In this document: piece after piece, positions 24,030-33,717 of the stretch | Numbering within the stretch: position 1 is the first letter of the stretch | Layout of the letters: the number at the start of each line of letters is the position of its first letter | Source: Allobosea lupini | GTDB taxonomy: Bacteria > Pseudomonadota > Alphaproteobacteria > Rhizobiales > Beijerinckiaceae | Direction: 5' to 3' | Assembly (NCBI RefSeq): GCF_900109525.1 | Contig: NZ_FOAN01000014.1 | Coordinates: 1-64,000 of the forward strand | DNA length: 64,000 bases | The notes under the pieces: model-generated | Seen by the model: only the letters and a program-made list of their open reading frames with translations | Told to the model about the DNA's origin: nothing | Databases searched by the model: none | Made by a program: the position numbers and the translations under genes

Positions 24030-25187
24030 TCACCGCATCAGGCCGGCTGAGCGCAGCGCATCCTCGATGATCTTGCGCACGCCAGCGGCTGCAGGCGGCG
24101 TAGCCGGCTGATCGGTCACGCGCGGCGGTTCTGGCTCCGGCCGCGCCGGACCGGCGGCCATGACATGCTCGCGCGCCGGGAGCGGAGCGGCCGGTGTTTT
24201 CGCGTACGGCTTGGCTTTCTCTGCCTTACCGGCCCGCAGCCCCCAGAACCCGGCGATCCGCTGTGTCGAGGAAATGCCGGCGGCCAGCATATACGGCCCC
24301 GGTCGGCCGATGCCGTCGCCGGCGATCGGCGTGCCATGGCCCATTCCGGCAATGCTATACTCCTCGATCAGGTCGCGGCCGTCGGCGTCCCGCCAGACCC
24401 GGCGCCTCTGGCCATCCGCCGATTCGCTCGCGGACGGCTCGGCAGGCAGGTCGTGGACACCGCGCCATTGCGCGACCAGCGCTGCGGCATTGGCAGGGGC
24501 GACGGTGCGGTCGGCGCTGCCCTGCCAGATCGAGATCGTCGGCCAGGGCCCATCATGCCGCGAGGCGGAGCGCACCAGATCCTGCAGCCTTTTCTCTCCC
24601 GGGAGCCCATGGGCTCGCATGCGGTCGAAGGCTTCGGGAATGGTGCCCGCGACGCCATAGGGCAGACCTGCAATGATCGCACCACCGGCGAAGAGCTCGG
24701 GATAGGTCGCCAGCATGACGCCGGCCATGGCCCCGCCCGCCGACAGGCCGGTGATGAAGACGCGGCCGCGATCGAGGCCGTAGCGCGTGATCATCGTTTC
24801 GATCATCTGGCTGATCGACAGCGCCTCGCCCCTGCCGCGCTGCGTATCGCCCGGCTCGAACCAGTTGAAGCAGAGATTGGCATTGTTGGCGCGCTGCTGC
24901 TCGGGAAACAGCAGCGCAAAGCCGTCGCGATCGGCCAGCGTCGACCAGCCGGAGCCATGATCGTAGCCGGAAGCGGTCTGGGTGCAGCCATGCAGCACCA
25001 CGACGAGCGGCGCGCCGGCGGGAAGCTCGGGCGGAAGATGGGTCCGGGCAAGCAGCGCGCCGGGATTGCTGCCGAACTCCGGCAAGGTGCCGAGGCGGCC
25101 GGACATATCGGGGCCCGCCCCCGTCCCAAGCTGGGTGCGGTAGGCCGATAGGCGGGCGATCGTGTCGGAGAGCTTTCGCATCGTCAT
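24030..25187 (-). CDS. PHB-depolymerase-family esterase (extracellular catalytic domain type 1)
   Basis: 385 residues from the ATG at 25187. 'PLVVVLHGCTQTASGYDHGS' is the oxyanion region and 'GLSAGGAMAGVM' is the GxSxG nucleophile. 'ISIWQGSADRTVAPANA' carries the catalytic Asp region and 'MGHGTPI' the His. This pattern (alpha/beta hydrolase, PhaZ/LpqC-like) includes poly(3-hydroxybutyrate) depolymerases and feruloyl/acetylxylan esterases. No clear signal peptide is seen, so it may act in the cytosol. The C-terminal 60 residues are Pro/Ala-rich and end in a short conserved tail. The frame stays open upstream, opposite obgE, but that part has no family features. Confidence 0.85.
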   Translation of the reverse strand: MTMRKLSDTIARLSAYRTQLGTGAGPDMSGRLGTLPEFGSNPGALLARTHLPPELPAGAPLVVVLHGCTQTASGYDHGSGWSTLADRDGFALLFPEQQRANNANLCFNWFEPGDTQRGRGEALSISQMIETMITRYGLDRGRVFITGLSAGGAMAGVMLATYPELFAGGAIIAGLPYGVAGTIPEAFDRMRAHGLPGEKRLQDLVRSASRHDGPWPTISIWQGSADRTVAPANAAALVAQWRGVHDLPAEPSASESADGQRRRVWRDADGRDLIEEYSIAGMGHGTPIAGDGIGRPGPYMLAAGISSTQRIAGFWGLRAGKAEKAKPYAKTPAAPLPAREHVMAAGPARPEPEPPRVTDQPATPPAAAGVRKIIEDALRSAGLMR

Positions 25188-25352
25188 GGCCCTTGCTTCG
25201 TCAGCCGCGGAGTGGGGCTGGCGGATGACAACCCCCGAGATGGGCATTCGTTGCTGCACTGCAACATAATTCTGCATGAAGTGCGATTCGGGACGCCCGG
25301 AGAGGCGGGCGACGCATTGCTCTCGCGCGCTCATGCGACTACCTACTCCCTC

Positions 25353-26396
25353 ATGAAATTCCTCGACCAAGCCAAGATCTATGTGAAGGCCGGCGACGGC
25401 GGCGCCGGTTGCGTCTCGTTCCGGCGCGAGAAGTTCATCGAGTTCGGCGGGCCCAATGGCGGCGATGGCGGGCGCGGCGGCGACGTCGTGGTCGAATGCG
25501 TCCAGGGCCTCAACACGCTGATCGACTTCCGCTTCCAGCAGCATTTCAAAGCCAGGATCGGCGAGCACGGCATGGGCAAGGACCGGCACGGCGCCAATGG
25601 TCCCCCGATCGTGCTCAAGGTGCCGCCGGGCACCGAGATCCTCGACGAGGACGGCGAGACGCTGATCGCCGACCTGACCGAGCCGGGCCAGCGCTTCGTG
25701 CTGTGCAAGGGCGGCAATGGCGGCTTCGGTAACGCCTATTTCAAGACCTCGACCAACCAGGCGCCGCGCCACGCCAACCCCGGCCTGCCAGGCGAGGAAC
25801 GCTGGGTCTGGCTGCGGCTCAAGCTGATCGCCGATGCCGGCCTCGTCGGCCTGCCCAATGCCGGCAAGTCGACCTTCCTCGCCACGGTGACGGCGGCCAA
25901 GCCCAAGATCGCCGACTACCCCTTCACGACGTTGCACCCCGGCCTTGGCGTCGTCCGCGTCGATGCGCGCGAGATGGTGCTCGCCGACATTCCCGGGCTG
26001 ATCGAGGGCGCGCATGAGGGCCATGGTCTCGGCGACCGCTTCCTCGGCCATATCGAGCGCTGCCGCGTGCTCCTGCACCTCGTCGAGGGCACGACCGAGC
26101 ATGCAGGCAAGGCCTACAAGACGGTGCGCAAGGAGCTTGCCGCCTATGGCGCCGACCTCGACGAGAAGCCGGAGATCGTCGCGCTCTCCAAGGTCGACGC
26201 GCTGACGCCGGAGGCGCGCAAGGAACAGCTCGCCCGCCTGAAGCGCGCCAGCGGGCGCACGCCGATCGCCCTGTCGGCCGCCTCGGGCGAAGGTGTCGAG
26301 GCGGCGCTGCGCGCGGTCTTCGCGGTGGTCGAGGAAGCGCGCGCCCAGGAGGTTAAGGACGACGCTCCGGCGCAGGAGAGCGGCTGGCATCCTTGA
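25353..26396 (+). CDS. obgE: Obg-family GTPase
   Basis: 347 residues. The Obg fold spans 1-160 with glycine-rich 'GDGGAGCVSFRREKFIEFGG', 'NGGDGGRGGDVVV' and 'GGNGGFGN'. The G domain has G1 'GLPNAGKST', G2 'YPFTTLHP', G3 'DIPGLIEGA', G4 as 'LSKVD' (the NKxD site) and G5 'SAASGEG'. Obg/CgtA binds the 50S subunit and couples ribosome assembly with stress and cell cycle; it is essential in most bacteria. The ATG at 25353 fits the invariant MKFLDQAKIYVK start. The rplU-rpmA-obgE order is a conserved neighbourhood. Confidence 0.96.
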   Translation: MKFLDQAKIYVKAGDGGAGCVSFRREKFIEFGGPNGGDGGRGGDVVVECVQGLNTLIDFRFQQHFKARIGEHGMGKDRHGANGPPIVLKVPPGTEILDEDGETLIADLTEPGQRFVLCKGGNGGFGNAYFKTSTNQAPRHANPGLPGEERWVWLRLKLIADAGLVGLPNAGKSTFLATVTAAKPKIADYPFTTLHPGLGVVRVDAREMVLADIPGLIEGAHEGHGLGDRFLGHIERCRVLLHLVEGTTEHAGKAYKTVRKELAAYGADLDEKPEIVALSKVDALTPEARKEQLARLKRASGRTPIALSAASGEGVEAALRAVFAVVEEARAQEVKDDAPAQESGWHP

Positions 26397-26477
26397 CAGC
26401 CGTTCACAACCGCGACTTGCGCGGCCGTCACTCCTGGTCTTGAAGTCGGCGATTGCCCGCTTTGGACCATTCCAGCC

Positions 26478-27062
26478 ATGCCGAGACGACAGACTGCCCT
26501 CGCCTTCTCCGCCGCTCTCCTCTCCGGCGCGGCTTTCGCACAGCAGGCGCCGGCGCAACGCCCCGCCCAGCAGCGCCCGGTCCAGGCGCAGGCGACTGCG
26601 ACACCCGGCGCGATCTCCCAGCCCGACAACACCACCGCGACCTATGGCGACTGGATCCTGCGCTGCCAGCAGAGTGTTGCAGCCCGCGTCTGCGAGATCG
26701 TCCAGACCCTGGAACAGCAGGGTCAGCGCGGCCCGATCGCTCTGGTCGCCATCGGCCGGCCGGTCAAGAGCGAGCCGATCAAGCTGGTGATCCAGGTGCC
26801 TCCGAACCTTGCACTCGGCGACAAGGTCAGCTTGCGCGTGGTCGTCGCCGAGAAGGACGAGGCGCTCGCCGTCTTCCAGCGCTGCCTGCCCGGCGGCTGC
26901 TTCGCCGAGGCGACACTGAGCGACGACGCCTTCAAGCGCTGGCGCGGCCTCAGCGAGGCCGGCCAGATGCGCTATCTCGACGCCGGCAAGCGCGAGGTCA
27001 CGCTGCCGCTCTCCTTCCGCGGCTTCCCCGCCGCGGCCGAGGCGCTGCTGCGCGAGCCCTGA
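26478..27062 (+). CDS. Invasion-associated locus B (IalB) family protein
   Basis: 194 residues. A signal peptide ('ALAFSAALLSGAAFAQQ') and a Gln/Pro/Ala-rich linker precede the IalB domain (about 50-190). The domain opens 'YGDWILRCQQ' and has two cysteine pairs ('RCQQSVAARVC', 'RCLPGGC') that probably form disulfides in the periplasm. 'PIALVAIGRP' and 'VQVPPNLAL'-like segments also match the family. In Bartonella IalB aids erythrocyte invasion; in free-living Rhizobiales the role is unknown. It starts 81 bp after obgE and may be co-transcribed. Confidence 0.88.
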   Translation: MPRRQTALAFSAALLSGAAFAQQAPAQRPAQQRPVQAQATATPGAISQPDNTTATYGDWILRCQQSVAARVCEIVQTLEQQGQRGPIALVAIGRPVKSEPIKLVIQVPPNLALGDKVSLRVVVAEKDEALAVFQRCLPGGCFAEATLSDDAFKRWRGLSEAGQMRYLDAGKREVTLPLSFRGFPAAAEALLREP

Positions 27063-27104
27063 TCCAGCCGTCAGGCTCGGGATTGCCCCAAGCTGTCGCC
27101 TCGC

Positions 27105-28637
27105 TCAATGCGCCGCCGACGGCTTTGCGTCACGCAAGGTCGTCAGCGCCACCGCGATGCAGAAGACCATGCCGGCGATCGCGATCAGCGCGACCGCGTG
27201 GAAGCCTGTCATGAAGGCCTCGCGCGCCGCCTGGAGCAGGTGCGCCGACTGGTCCGGCGCCAGCTGCTCGGCCGCCGCCAGAGCCCCGCCGAGCGTCGAG
27301 CGCGCCGGCGCCAGCGTGGCGCTGTCGACGCCCGCGACAGAAACCCCCGCCATGCTCTGGCGATAAAGTGCAGCCCCCAGGCTGCCGAACACGGCGACGC
27401 CGAGCGCGCCGCCCAATTCGATGCTGGTCTCGGACATGGCCGAGGCCGCCCCTGCCCGCTCCTGCGGCGCCGAACCGACCACGATACCGGTCGTCAGCGC
27501 GATCACCGGCGTGAAGCCGATCGAGAACAGGATCGATGAGGCGACGATCTGGACGAGGTTAGGCGCGAGGGCGAGCCAGGCGAAACCGAGGCCGGAGAGC
27601 ACCATGCCGCCGGCCATCAGCGTCGCGGGCTTGAAGCGCACCGACAGCGGTGTCACCGCGAAGGAAGCGAGCGTGAAGGCGACTGCCGAAGGCAGCGACC
27701 AGATGCCGGCTTCCAGCGGCGTCAGCCCGGCGACCAACTGCAGATACTGCGCCATGAAGATGAAGCTGCCGAACATCACCATGATGCCGGCGAGGTTGAT
27801 CGCCAGCGCCGCGCGGAAGGCCGGGATCCCGAACAAGGCGAGATCGACCATCGGATCGGCGAGGCGCGTCTGCCGGCGGGCGAACACCACGCCGAACACC
27901 AGCCCTGCGACGATGCTGGCGACAGCAGACCCCGACAGCCCGAACTCGGCCAAATGCTTGATCCCGTAGATCACCGGCAGGATCGCCGCCAGCGAGAGCA
28001 GCGCGCTGACGAGGTCGAGCCGCCCTGCCTGCGGCGCCTTGTACTCCGGCAGCAGGATCGGCCCGATCACCAGCAGGATCAGCATCGGCGGCACCGCGAT
28101 CAGGAAGACCGATCCCCACCAGAAATACTCGATCAGCGCACCGCCGATCAGCGGGCCGATCACGGCGCCGGCCGAGAAGCTGGCGATCCACATCGAGATC
28201 GCGAAGGTGCGCTCGGTCTCGTCCTCGAACATCACAGCGATCAGCGACAGCGTCGAGGGCGCCAGCGTCGCCCCGGCGATGCCGAGCAGCGCCCGCATCA
28301 CGATCAGCATCTCGGTGCTGCTCGAGAAGGCGGCGACCGTTGAAGCCAAGCCGAAGGCGGCCGCGCCGATCAGCAGGAGCTTGCGTCGGCCGATGCGGTC
28401 ACCGAGCGTGCCCATGGTCATCAGGAAGCCGGCGACCATGAAGCCGTAGATGTCGATGATCCAGAGCAGTTCGCCCGCTGTCGGCTTGAGTTCGCGCGTC
28501 AGCGTCGGAACCGCCAGGTTCAGCACCGTCAGGTCCATCGAATAGATCATGCAGGGGAAGGCGATCGCGATCAGGCCCAGCCATTCGCGGCGGGTGGCCT
28601 TGCGCGCCGGAACGGCGGCGGTCGTCATGGTCGTCAC
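27105..28637 (-). CDS. DHA2-type MFS drug transporter (14 TM)
   Basis: 510 residues with about 14 hydrophobic helices, the drug:H+ antiporter-2 length. Motif A reads 'GTLGDRIGRRKLLLIGAAAF'. The first helix 'LIAIAFPCMIYSMDLTVLNLAVPTL' has the motif D1 aspartate typical of SmvA/QacA-type exporters. Family members export lipophilic cations and dyes; the substrate here is not known. An alternative ATG nine bases in (28628) is equally plausible. No TetR-type regulator is adjacent. Confidence 0.9.
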   Translation of the reverse strand: MTTMTTAAVPARKATRREWLGLIAIAFPCMIYSMDLTVLNLAVPTLTRELKPTAGELLWIIDIYGFMVAGFLMTMGTLGDRIGRRKLLLIGAAAFGLASTVAAFSSSTEMLIVMRALLGIAGATLAPSTLSLIAVMFEDETERTFAISMWIASFSAGAVIGPLIGGALIEYFWWGSVFLIAVPPMLILLVIGPILLPEYKAPQAGRLDLVSALLSLAAILPVIYGIKHLAEFGLSGSAVASIVAGLVFGVVFARRQTRLADPMVDLALFGIPAFRAALAINLAGIMVMFGSFIFMAQYLQLVAGLTPLEAGIWSLPSAVAFTLASFAVTPLSVRFKPATLMAGGMVLSGLGFAWLALAPNLVQIVASSILFSIGFTPVIALTTGIVVGSAPQERAGAASAMSETSIELGGALGVAVFGSLGAALYRQSMAGVSVAGVDSATLAPARSTLGGALAAAEQLAPDQSAHLLQAAREAFMTGFHAVALIAIAGMVFCIAVALTTLRDAKPSAAH

Positions 28638-28762
28638 AATCAGATCTCGTCAGTTTTTTGAGCAGCGACACTGCCAGCAGAATGTGGCGGCTCCTGTCAG
28701 CAACGGCGGCTCAAGCCGCATGCCCGGCATGATTGTGGGGAAGCCGGCACCTTCCCTTTGGA

Positions 28763-29278
28763 CTATGCTGGCCGCGCCCGCCGCAGCAGCAATGTGTCAT
28801 GCCCCAAGAAGCTGACGAGGCGCTCGTCCCGGAAGCCGAAGCGTCGCGCCAGCCGCAGGGAGGGCTCGTTCTCCGGCGCGATCAGGCAGACCGAGCTGTC
28901 ATATGCGCCTTGCACGTCGAGCCAGCCGAGCGCGGCGGTGAGCGCCTCGCTCGCGAACCCGCGTCCATGCGCCCAGCCCGCCAGCACCCACCCCGCCTCG
29001 GGAATGCCGCGGATCGATGGCTCGATCGCCCGGTGGAAATCGGCGAAGCCGAGATCCCCGACGAAGCGGCCGCTCGCCTTCTCGGTCAACGCCCAATAGC
29101 CGTAGCCGAGCAGCGGCCAGAGCCCGCGATAACGCAGCAGCCGCATCCAGGCCTCCTGCGCGCTCGAGGGCTGGCCGATATGGTGCACCACCGCCGCATC
29201 GCCCCACATCAGCCTGAGCGGTTCGAAATGCTCGACGCCGTGCAGGTCGAGGACAAGGCGCTCGGTCTCCAGGCGCAT
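28763..29278 (-). CDS. GNAT-family N-acetyltransferase
   Basis: 171 residues of the RimJ/RimL type: 'MRLETERLVLDLHGVEHFEP' start, 'AGWVLAGWAHGRGFASEALT' as the acetyl-CoA pyrophosphate-binding segment, and 'CLIAPENEPSLRLARRFGFR' as the late conserved motif. It ends 3 bp after the upstream ABC exporter gene in the same direction, so the two are likely co-transcribed. The target is unknown. Confidence 0.88.
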   Translation of the reverse strand: MRLETERLVLDLHGVEHFEPLRLMWGDAAVVHHIGQPSSAQEAWMRLLRYRGLWPLLGYGYWALTEKASGRFVGDLGFADFHRAIEPSIRGIPEAGWVLAGWAHGRGFASEALTAALGWLDVQGAYDSSVCLIAPENEPSLRLARRFGFRDERLVSFLGHDTLLLRRARPA

Positions 29279-29281
29279 CGC

Positions 29282-31102
29282 TCAGCCCTCGGCAAACTGC
29301 AGCCGGTAGAGCCGCGCATAGGCACCATCGCGCGCGATCAGCCCGTCATGGTCGCCGGTCTCGACCACCTTTCCCTCGTCGAGCACGACAATCTGGTCGG
29401 CCTCGCGCACGGTCGACAGCCGATGCGCGATGACCAGCGTCGTCCGGCCCTTCATCAGCTCCGCCAGCGCCTCCTGCACCAATCGCTCCGACTGGGTGTC
29501 GAGCGCGCTGGTCGCCTCGTCGAGCAGCAGGATCGGCGCATCCTTGAGGATGGCGCGGGCGATGGCGAGGCGCTGGCGTTCGCCGCCGGAAAGCCGCGAA
29601 CCGCGCTCGCCGACCTTCGTGTCGTAGCCGTCGGGCATCGCCATGATGAAGTCGTGCGCCGCCGCCGCCCTGGCCGCGGCGACGATGTCCCCCTCGCTCG
29701 CGCCGGGGCGGCCGAAGCCGATATTGGCGCGCACCGTGTCGTCGAACAGCACGACATCCTGGCTGACCACGCCGATCTGGCCGCGCAGGCTGCGCAGGGT
29801 CACGTCGCGGATGTCCTGCCCGTCGATTTCGACCCGGCCCTCGGTGGGATCATAGAGCCGCGGCACCAGCGCCAGCATGGTCGACTTGCCCGAGCCGGAA
29901 CGGCCGACAAGCGCAGTGGTCTTGCCGGCCTCGGCGACGAGGTCGATGCCTTCGAGCCCGCGCTGGTCGTCGCGATAGCGGAAGCGCAGGTCTCGGAAGG
30001 CAACCGCGCCCCCGCCTACCGCGAGCGGCTTGGCGTCGGGGCGCTCGGTGATCAGCGACTTCTCGTCGATCAGCGCGTAATAACGCTTCAGCGAGGCGCC
30101 CGCCTCCTGGACGATGGCGTTGAGATTGCCGAGCGAGCGCATCGGCTGGGCCGCCAGCAGCAACGCCGAGACATAACCTGTGAAATCGCCGACGGTGGAA
30201 CTGCCCGAGGTGATGCGCACGCCGATCGCCGCGAGCACGCCGGCGACCGCAAGCCCGCCGGCGACCTCCAGCAACGGATCAAGCCGCCCGCGGGCGTTGG
30301 CCGCCTTCATCTTCAGCGCCCGGATCGTCTCGAAGGCACCGGCCGCGCGCTCCTTCAGATAAGGCTCGAGCGAATCGGTCTTGGCGACGCGCGCACCCTG
30401 CAGGCTCTCGGTGACCAGGCTCGCCATTAGGCCGGTCTGCTCCTGCTGCGAGGCCGCCATGCGGCGCAGCTTCTTGCCGATCCGGCCGATCGGCCTGGCG
30501 ACGACAGGCGCGATCAGCAGCACCACCGCCGTCATCTTCCAGTCGATCCAGAGCATGGCGCCGACCAGCGCGATCGCCGTCATCACGTCGCGAACCGCGA
30601 TGTTGACCAGCCGGGTCAGCGCCTCCTTGACGAAAGTGAAGTCGGTGGTGAAGCGCTGGGTGAGCGAGGCCGGGTTTTCCCTCTGGAGCTGCGCCAGGTC
30701 GGCGTCGATCAGATGGTTGTAGAGCGCGCTCTGCATGTCGGCCTCGATCCGGCTGACGACGCTGTTGGTCATCACCGTCTGGGTCAGCAGCGAGAAGCCC
30801 TTGATCGCAGTGACGATCACCACGACGACGGCGACGGCGTTGACGACGCCGATCTCGAAATCGATCGACTTCGAGACCAGCCGCTCCATGCGGCGTACGA
30901 AGCCGGTCGCCTCGGCCCCTACGGGATCGGCGAAGGCGTCGAAGGCCGCCTTGATCAGCAGTGGATAGAAGCTCGTCGTCGCCGCGATGACCACGACGAG
31001 ACCGAGGATGGCGATGAGTTGCGGCGTGTATTGCCGCCCGCGCTCGCGCCAGACTCGGGCGAAGAGTGCAAAGGTGTCGTCGGTGACGCGGCCGATCTTC
31101 AT
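29282..31102 (-). CDS. ABC exporter, MsbA-like (fused permease/ATPase)
   Basis: 606 residues. A six-helix membrane domain (about 25-320) is fused to an ATPase. 'GRSGSGKST' is Walker A, 'LSGGERQRLA' the signature, 'ILLLDEATSALD' Walker B and 'VIAHRLST' the H-loop. Layout and length match the MsbA/lipid or drug half-transporter group that works as a homodimer. Such exporters flip lipid A precursors or phospholipids, but drug exporters look the same at this level. A GNAT gene follows directly on the same strand. Confidence 0.92.
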   Translation of the reverse strand: MKIGRVTDDTFALFARVWRERGRQYTPQLIAILGLVVVIAATTSFYPLLIKAAFDAFADPVGAEATGFVRRMERLVSKSIDFEIGVVNAVAVVVVIVTAIKGFSLLTQTVMTNSVVSRIEADMQSALYNHLIDADLAQLQRENPASLTQRFTTDFTFVKEALTRLVNIAVRDVMTAIALVGAMLWIDWKMTAVVLLIAPVVARPIGRIGKKLRRMAASQQEQTGLMASLVTESLQGARVAKTDSLEPYLKERAAGAFETIRALKMKAANARGRLDPLLEVAGGLAVAGVLAAIGVRITSGSSTVGDFTGYVSALLLAAQPMRSLGNLNAIVQEAGASLKRYYALIDEKSLITERPDAKPLAVGGGAVAFRDLRFRYRDDQRGLEGIDLVAEAGKTTALVGRSGSGKSTMLALVPRLYDPTEGRVEIDGQDIRDVTLRSLRGQIGVVSQDVVLFDDTVRANIGFGRPGASEGDIVAAARAAAAHDFIMAMPDGYDTKVGERGSRLSGGERQRLAIARAILKDAPILLLDEATSALDTQSERLVQEALAELMKGRTTLVIAHRLSTVREADQIVVLDEGKVVETGDHDGLIARDGAYARLYRLQFAEG

Positions 31103-31209
31103 GGCGCGCGGCCTAACATGGCCGCCATGCGAGCGCCACTGCCGGTCTTGCTCCGGACAAGAACCTGACGTCCCATGGCCTTGAGTTGATTCACCAGATT
31201 CGAGAACCC

Positions 31210-32346
31210 ATGCCCCTTCCCCCGCCGGCCCGGCCCGGACAGTCCTTCGCCGAGATCGATACGCCCGCTTTGATCATCGATCTCGACGCTTTCGAGCGGA
31301 ACCTCGTCACCATGGCGGCTTTCGCCGAGGCGACGGGCATACGCCTGCGCCCCCATGCCAAGACGCATAAGAGCCCGGAGATCGCCCTGCGCCAGATCGC
31401 CCATGGTGCGGTCGGGCAATGCTGCCAGAAGGTCGGCGAGGCGGAGATCCTGGTCGCCGGCGGCGTCACCGATGTGCTCGTCACCAATGAGATCGCCGGC
31501 GCCGCCAAGCTCGACCGGCTGGCAAAGCTCGCGCGCGAGGCCCGAATCGGGCTCTGCGTCGATCATATCGAGGGCGTGCGCGAGGCCGCCGAAGCAGCGG
31601 CGCGCAACGACGTCGTCCTCGACGTGCTGGTCGAGCTCGACATCGGCGGGCGCCGCTGCGGCGTCGCCCCCGGCGAGGCGGCGGTCCGGCTCGCCGAAGC
31701 GGTGGCGCGCAGCAACACGCTGCGCTTCCGCGGCGTGCAGGCCTATCACGGCTCGGCCCAGCACATGCGCTCGGTCGACGAGCGCAGTGAGGCGATCGAG
31801 CGCGCAGGGCTTCTCACCCGCAATGCGATCGAGCGCCTCGCCCAGGCCGGTCTCGCCTGCGAGACCGTCGGCGGCGCCGGCACCGGCACCTACGAGCTGG
31901 AGAGCCGCTCCGGCATCTGGAACGAATTGCAATGCGGCTCCTACATCTTCATGGACGCCGACTATGCCCGCAACCGCATGGCTGACGGCTCGACCTTCAA
32001 CACCTTCCAGCACGCGCTGTTCGTGCTCGCGGGGGTGATGAGCAAGCCGGTGCCGGATCGTGCCATCGTCGACGCCGGTCACAAGGCCGCCGCGGTCGAT
32101 TCAGGGATGCCGGTGCCCTGGCAGCGCGACGGCGTGATCTACACCAAGCCCTCCGACGAGCACGGCATCCTGACCGGCGATCCCGTCGCCGTGCCGCATC
32201 GCGGGAACCGGGTGCTGCTCGTGCCCGGCCATTGCGACCCGACCGTCAACCTGCACGACTGGTATGTCTGCGTGCGCGGCCTGGGCGGCCCGGACGCTCA
32301 TGTCGAGGCGGTCTGGCCGGTGGCGGCGCGCGGGGCACTCAGCTAA
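31210..32346 (+). CDS. DSD1-family PLP enzyme (D-threonine aldolase/D-serine dehydratase-like)
   Basis: 378 residues. The alanine-racemase-like barrel begins 'IDTPALIIDLDAFERNL'. 'LRPHAKTHKSPEIALRQ' contains the lysine that binds PLP (the RPHxKxHK motif). The C-terminal beta domain has 'HGILTGDPVAVPHRGNRVLL' and 'PGHCDPTVNLHDW', with the His and Cys metal ligands of D-serine dehydratase/D-threonine aldolase. The related BhcC cleaves beta-hydroxyaspartate; substrate assignment between these needs biochemistry. The ATG at 31210 fits the domain start. The next gene starts 2 bp after its stop. Confidence 0.88.
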   Translation: MPLPPPARPGQSFAEIDTPALIIDLDAFERNLVTMAAFAEATGIRLRPHAKTHKSPEIALRQIAHGAVGQCCQKVGEAEILVAGGVTDVLVTNEIAGAAKLDRLAKLAREARIGLCVDHIEGVREAAEAAARNDVVLDVLVELDIGGRRCGVAPGEAAVRLAEAVARSNTLRFRGVQAYHGSAQHMRSVDERSEAIERAGLLTRNAIERLAQAGLACETVGGAGTGTYELESRSGIWNELQCGSYIFMDADYARNRMADGSTFNTFQHALFVLAGVMSKPVPDRAIVDAGHKAAAVDSGMPVPWQRDGVIYTKPSDEHGILTGDPVAVPHRGNRVLLVPGHCDPTVNLHDWYVCVRGLGGPDAHVEAVWPVAARGALS

Positions 32347-32348
32347 TC

Positions 32349-33131
32349 GTGCTCGCCGAGCTGGCGCTGCGAGCTCTGACGCCGGCCGCGCCGCTTGCGC
32401 GCCGATTCGGCCTGCTGCGGGAGAGTGTCGGGCTCTGGTCGCGCGGCCGGCGCCAACGCAAGGCCTGGGAGCCGCACCGGGCCCGCTGCCGCGCCATCAT
32501 CGCCGAGGTCGCAGCCTCCCTGCCACGCCGCCGCAAGGTTGTGGTGCTCGGCTCCGGCCCCGCCCGCGACATCCCGCTGGGCATGCTCTGCGCCAGCTTC
32601 GACGAGGTCGTGCTTGTCGATATCGTTCATCTGCCGCTGCTGCGTCTGAGGCTCTGGCGGCAGCTGAAAGTCAGCCTGCTCAGCCGGGACCTCACCGGCG
32701 CCATGGCCTGGCTCGCCGCCGAGGCGGAGGGCCGGCAGGACCCGCTCGCGGACCTCGTCGCCGATGACCGCGTCGATCTTATCATATCCGCCAACCTGCT
32801 TTCGCAGCTCGCCTGGCCGGTTGCCGACTGGCTCGAGGACAATCCCGCCCGGGCCGCCACCCTGCCCGCGAACCTGCCGGCCCGCTGCATCGCCTGGCAT
32901 CTCGACGACCTCGCCCGCTTCAAGGGCCATGTCTGCCTGATCAGCGATGTCGAGATGGTCGAGCGCGACCGCGGCGGAGCGATCCATGATCGGCTCGACC
33001 TGATGTACGGCGTCGGCCTGCCGAAGGAGGACGAGAGCTGGCTCTGGCCGGTCGCGCCCTTCGGCGAGGCCGAGCGCGACCGGGAATACGTGCACAAGGT
33101 CTGCGTCTGGCAGAGGTTTGAGCGGGGCTGA
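32349..33131 (+). CDS. Conserved hypothetical protein with Rossmann (methyltransferase-like) motif
   Basis: 260 residues starting with GTG, 2 bp after the PLP-enzyme stop, so co-translated with it. 'KVVVLGSGPARDIPLGML' followed by 'FDEVVLVDIVHLP' resembles motif I and the acidic loop of class I SAM-dependent methyltransferases. 'DLIISANLLSQL' resembles motif IV. No specific family is recognised, and catalysis is not assured. It may act on the same pathway as the upstream enzyme. Confidence 0.75.
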   Translation: MLAELALRALTPAAPLARRFGLLRESVGLWSRGRRQRKAWEPHRARCRAIIAEVAASLPRRRKVVVLGSGPARDIPLGMLCASFDEVVLVDIVHLPLLRLRLWRQLKVSLLSRDLTGAMAWLAAEAEGRQDPLADLVADDRVDLIISANLLSQLAWPVADWLEDNPARAATLPANLPARCIAWHLDDLARFKGHVCLISDVEMVERDRGGAIHDRLDLMYGVGLPKEDESWLWPVAPFGEAERDREYVHKVCVWQRFERG

Positions 33132-33164
33132 TGCTGCCCGTGCTGAGGCTCGCTGCGAACGGCA

Positions 33165-33710
33165 TCAGCTGGCGCGATTCCATGCGGCCAGCACAGCTGC
33201 GGAGTCGACGATCTTCGCGAAATCCGATTCGAGATGCGCCATCGTCACGTCGAAAATCGTGCGTGCCGACAGCCCGGGTAGATCGAAGGTGATCACCGCA
33301 TCGCCTACCACGGTCATGTTGAAGCCGAGATCGGCTCCAGCCCGAACCGTGGAGTTGACGCAGTACCCGGCCACCCCGCCGGTGACCAGCAGATCCGTGA
33401 TGCCATTCTCACGCAGATAGGCTTCGAGGTCAGTCGAGGCGAACCCGGATGATGTCCGCTTCAGGAAGATCGGCTCGCCCTCAACCGCTTTGGCACATGG
33501 CATGGGTTGATGGCCCGCGGCGTCGGCATGGAACGGCGAAGCCGGGTCATCCGCGCTATGACGGATGTGGATGACAGGCTGCCCGCGTTTGCGGAACGCT
33601 TCAGACAGCATGGCGATCCGGTCCGGCGCGTCGGAATTGACGCAATCCCTGCCGGCATCGATCCGGTGCTGCATCTCCATCTGCATGTCGATGATGACCA
33701 GAGCTTTCAT
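33165..33710 (-). CDS. Isochorismatase-like cysteine hydrolase
   Basis: 181 residues. The triad is visible as Asp in 'ALVIIDMQ', Lys in 'IFLKRTSSGF' and Cys in 'VAGYCVNSTVRAGADLGF'. The family includes nicotinamidase, N-carbamoylsarcosine amidase and isochorismatase; the exact substrate is not clear. It sits 7 bp downstream of an M20 amidohydrolase on the same strand, which suggests shared amide hydrolysis or nitrogen salvage. Confidence 0.9.
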   Translation of the reverse strand: MKALVIIDMQMEMQHRIDAGRDCVNSDAPDRIAMLSEAFRKRGQPVIHIRHSADDPASPFHADAAGHQPMPCAKAVEGEPIFLKRTSSGFASTDLEAYLRENGITDLLVTGGVAGYCVNSTVRAGADLGFNMTVVGDAVITFDLPGLSARTIFDVTMAHLESDFAKIVDSAAVLAAWNRAS

Positions 33711-33717
33711 GTTTGCC

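Noticed and set aside
25188..26558. Upstream extension of the PHB-depolymerase-like frame by 457 codons
   Set aside because: This part lies opposite obgE and shows no similarity to anything; the esterase fold begins after the ATG at 25187.
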